Shown in pieces: positions 62,581 through 64,000 of a stretch of 64,000 nt of DNA. The first letter of the stretch is position 1. Each line of letters opens with the position of its first letter. Where the stretch lies: NCBI RefSeq assembly GCF_030053135.1, contig NZ_CP125651.1:558001-622000 (forward strand). Direction: 5' to 3'. Under the pieces are notes generated by a model. That model worked only from the letters and a program-made list of their open reading frames with translations. It ran no database searches and was not told where the DNA came from. The stretch comes from Rhizobium sp. BT04 (lineage in GTDB: Bacteria; Pseudomonadota; Alphaproteobacteria; Rhizobiales; Rhizobiaceae). The position numbers were made by a program, and so were the translations under genes.

Positions 62581-63251
62581 CTATGGCGACACTATCCCTG
62601 GACATCAGCGAGACAAGCGCATCATGGTGATCCGGCAGCCTGTCGGTGTGGTCGCAGCCATCACACCGTGGAATTTTCCCAATGCTATGCTGGCCAGAAA
62701 GCTGGCCCCTGCCTTGGCCGCAGGTTGTGCAGTCGTCTCAAAAACCCGCCGCCGAAACACCGCTTTCCGCGTTAGCCCTTGCCGTGCTGGCTGAGCGCGC
62801 AGGCGTGCCTAAGGGCCTTTTTAGTGTTCTGCGTCGAAGCGCTCCGCTGAAATTGGCGAAGTCATGTGTACCAATCAAAAGGTTCGCAAGCTTATCTTCA
62901 CGGGCTCAACGAAAACGGGAAAGATCCTGATGCGCCAAGCGGCGGATCAAGTCATGAAGCTTGGGCTTGAGCTGGGCGGCAACGCACCGTTCATCGTCTT
63001 CGATGATGCCGACTTAGAGGCGGCGGTCGAGGGGCTCAAGTTTCGAAGTACCGCAATAATGGCCAAACCTGTGTTTGCGCCAATCGTCTCTATGTCCAGT
63101 CAGGCATCTACGATGAATTCGCGGCACGGCTGGCTTCGCGGGTCCGCGCCATGAAGGTAGAAGACGGCTTTGTAAGCGGGACTGACATTGGGCCATGGAC
63201 AGGGTTAGGGTCAGCTCAAAGTCTCCTCGATCCAAAGCGCGACCGTGGCTA
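62581..63251 (+). pseudogene. gabD: succinate-semialdehyde-type aldehyde dehydrogenase wreck (gabD-like)
   Basis: The middle of an aldehyde dehydrogenase is legible across three frames: [20 protein letters not shown] and [20 protein letters not shown], then after about 62740 [20 protein letters not shown], then from about 62850 EIGEVMCTNQKVRKLIFTGS and QVMKLGLELGGNAPFIVFDD, then after about 63040 RNNGQTCVCANRLYVQSGIY to SGTDIGP. The catalytic glutamate (LELGG) and cysteine (QTCVCA) are still encoded but in different frames. The N-terminal quarter and the last third are missing. It is non-functional. It is convergent with the class V aminotransferase gene. Confidence 0.88.
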
Positions 63252-63255
63252 GCGA

Positions 63256-64000
63256 CTAGCCTGAACTCTCTCGAACGGCATCGAGGAATTGCGAGATTTC
63301 CGACGCGTCGTTGTAGTAGTGCGGCGATACTCGCAGAATGTCTGGAAGACCCCGGTGGGAGGCGTCAAGTGGCGTGGTCGATGGCGGAGAGACCGAGATG
63401 TTGATGCCCTTATCTGTAAGCCGTTTCATCTCCTTCCGAGCATCCTTTCCATCCATGGTAAACGACACAATCGAGGCCTGGTCCCGGCCGATGTCTCGTA
63501 CACGGACCCCCGGAATGTCTCCAAGGCCTTCCCGGATCTGGCCAGCAAGCACGGAGCAACGGGAGCGTATCCGCTCAAGGCCGATGTCCATGGCGTAGTC
63601 TGCCGCCGCGCCCAGCCCGAGCCGGGTGGAATAGTTCGCCTCCCATGTCTCGAACCGACGGGCGTCATTTCGGAGCTGATACCGTTCGGGGCCAACCCAC
63701 GGTGCCCCGAAGAGGTCGATAAAGGCTGGTTCGAGATCCCTGAGTAAATCGCGCCGGACATAGAGGAAACCGGTTCCGCGGGGCGCCCGGAGAAACTTCC
63801 GTCCAGTGGCGGTCAGGAGGTCGCAACCGAGTTCGGCGACATCGATCGGCATCTGCCCCACGGCCTGACATGCGTCGAGCAGGTACGTGATGCCATTTCT
63901 ACGCGCGATCTTTCCGACTTCCGCCGCGGGGTTCACGAGACCGCCATTTGATGGGATCCATGTGATCGAGATCAACCGCACCGATCCGTCGATCATTCGC
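63256..64000 (-). CDS. class V aminotransferase / cysteine desulfurase-like PLP enzyme, 5' end outside the window
   Basis: The C-terminal 247 or more residues of a fold-type I PLP enzyme. The frame stays open through the right edge, so the ATG at 63996 need not be the start. It shows VRLISITWIPSNGGLVNPAA, the cofactor aspartate in YLLDACQAVGQMPIDVAELG, and the Schiff-base lysine in LLTATGRKFLRAPRGTGFLY. C-terminal parts are RVRDIGRDQASIVSFTMDGK and LPDILRVSPHYYNDASEISQ. The T-x-x-K-x-x-x-x-P-x-G-x-G form matches isopenicillin-N-epimerase or selenocysteine-lyase-like members rather than IscS, which would need a mobile Cys loop that is absent. The substrate is unknown. Confidence 0.88.
   Translation of the reverse strand, partial: RMIDGSVRLISITWIPSNGGLVNPAAEVGKIARRNGITYLLDACQAVGQMPIDVAELGCDLLTATGRKFLRAPRGTGFLYVRRDLLRDLEPAFIDLFGAPWVGPERYQLRNDARRFETWEANYSTRLGLGAAADYAMDIGLERIRSRCSVLAGQIREGLGDIPGVRVRDIGRDQASIVSFTMDGKDARKEMKRLTDKGINISVSPPSTTPLDASHRGLPDILRVSPHYYNDASEISQFLDAVRESSG

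Overview
The window is high-GC alphaproteobacterial chromosome or large-plasmid DNA, most likely from Rhizobium (leguminosarum/etli group). The pointers are a RIME1-like intergenic element, other rhizobial palindromic repeats, a DUF982 gene, an HWE-family histidine kinase, an ExoP/ExoF/ExoY-style polysaccharide locus, and dense overlapping shadow frames. I found no rRNA, tRNA, CRISPR array or intact transposon.

Layout. (1) 1-9 kb: housekeeping and decaying accessory DNA. It holds an SDR/NmrA protein with a cupin, a cystathionine gamma-synthase-family enzyme, a YihY/BrkB membrane protein, an IS110 remnant among REP-like repeats, a candidate C/U-rich small RNA, a frameshifted isoaspartate-methyltransferase-like gene, a GNAT acetyltransferase, a GntR remnant and two small membrane or exported proteins. 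(2) 9-36.7 kb: a complete-looking Wzx/Wzy-type exopolysaccharide locus in five transcription blocks. Minus-strand gmd and fcl (GDP-fucose), a Wzz/BY-kinase and three glycosyltransferases face a Wzy-like polymerase and a secreted beta-helix protein. Next come a WecG/TagA transferase, a WbaP-like initiating transferase, a UDP-xylose-synthase-like decarboxylase and a TPR glycosyltransferase. A LuxR regulator with a pseudo-receiver domain follows, then a six-gene overlapping operon for an acylated amino sugar (WbpD/WbpB/WbpE-like plus SDR, acyltransferase and second aminotransferase). The Wzx flippase and an ExoF/Wza-like export protein close the locus. The expected product is a lipid-linked, Wzy-polymerised heteropolysaccharide with fucose, xylose and an acetamido sugar, length-controlled by the BY-kinase.

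(3) 37-56.5 kb: the most unusual part. Two giant exoproteins (2342 and 1782 residues) are each followed at once by a CobW/COG0523 GTPase. A 102-residue protein of unknown function and a type I secretion ABC transporter with its HlyD adaptor come next. Each giant protein has an N,N-dimethylformamidase-like domain, an Ig-like domain and alternating DUF4082 and VCBS/cadherin-like repeats. The first contains a near-perfect 1845-bp internal duplication. I infer that the transporter secretes the giants and that the GTPases supply or sense a metal.

(4) 56.6-64 kb: stress and signalling genes (GSP17M-like, Hsp20 with a candidate ROSE thermometer, HWE histidine kinase, DUF982, several small proteins) lie between gene wrecks (livF, two aldehyde dehydrogenase remnants). 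A class V aminotransferase runs off the right edge.
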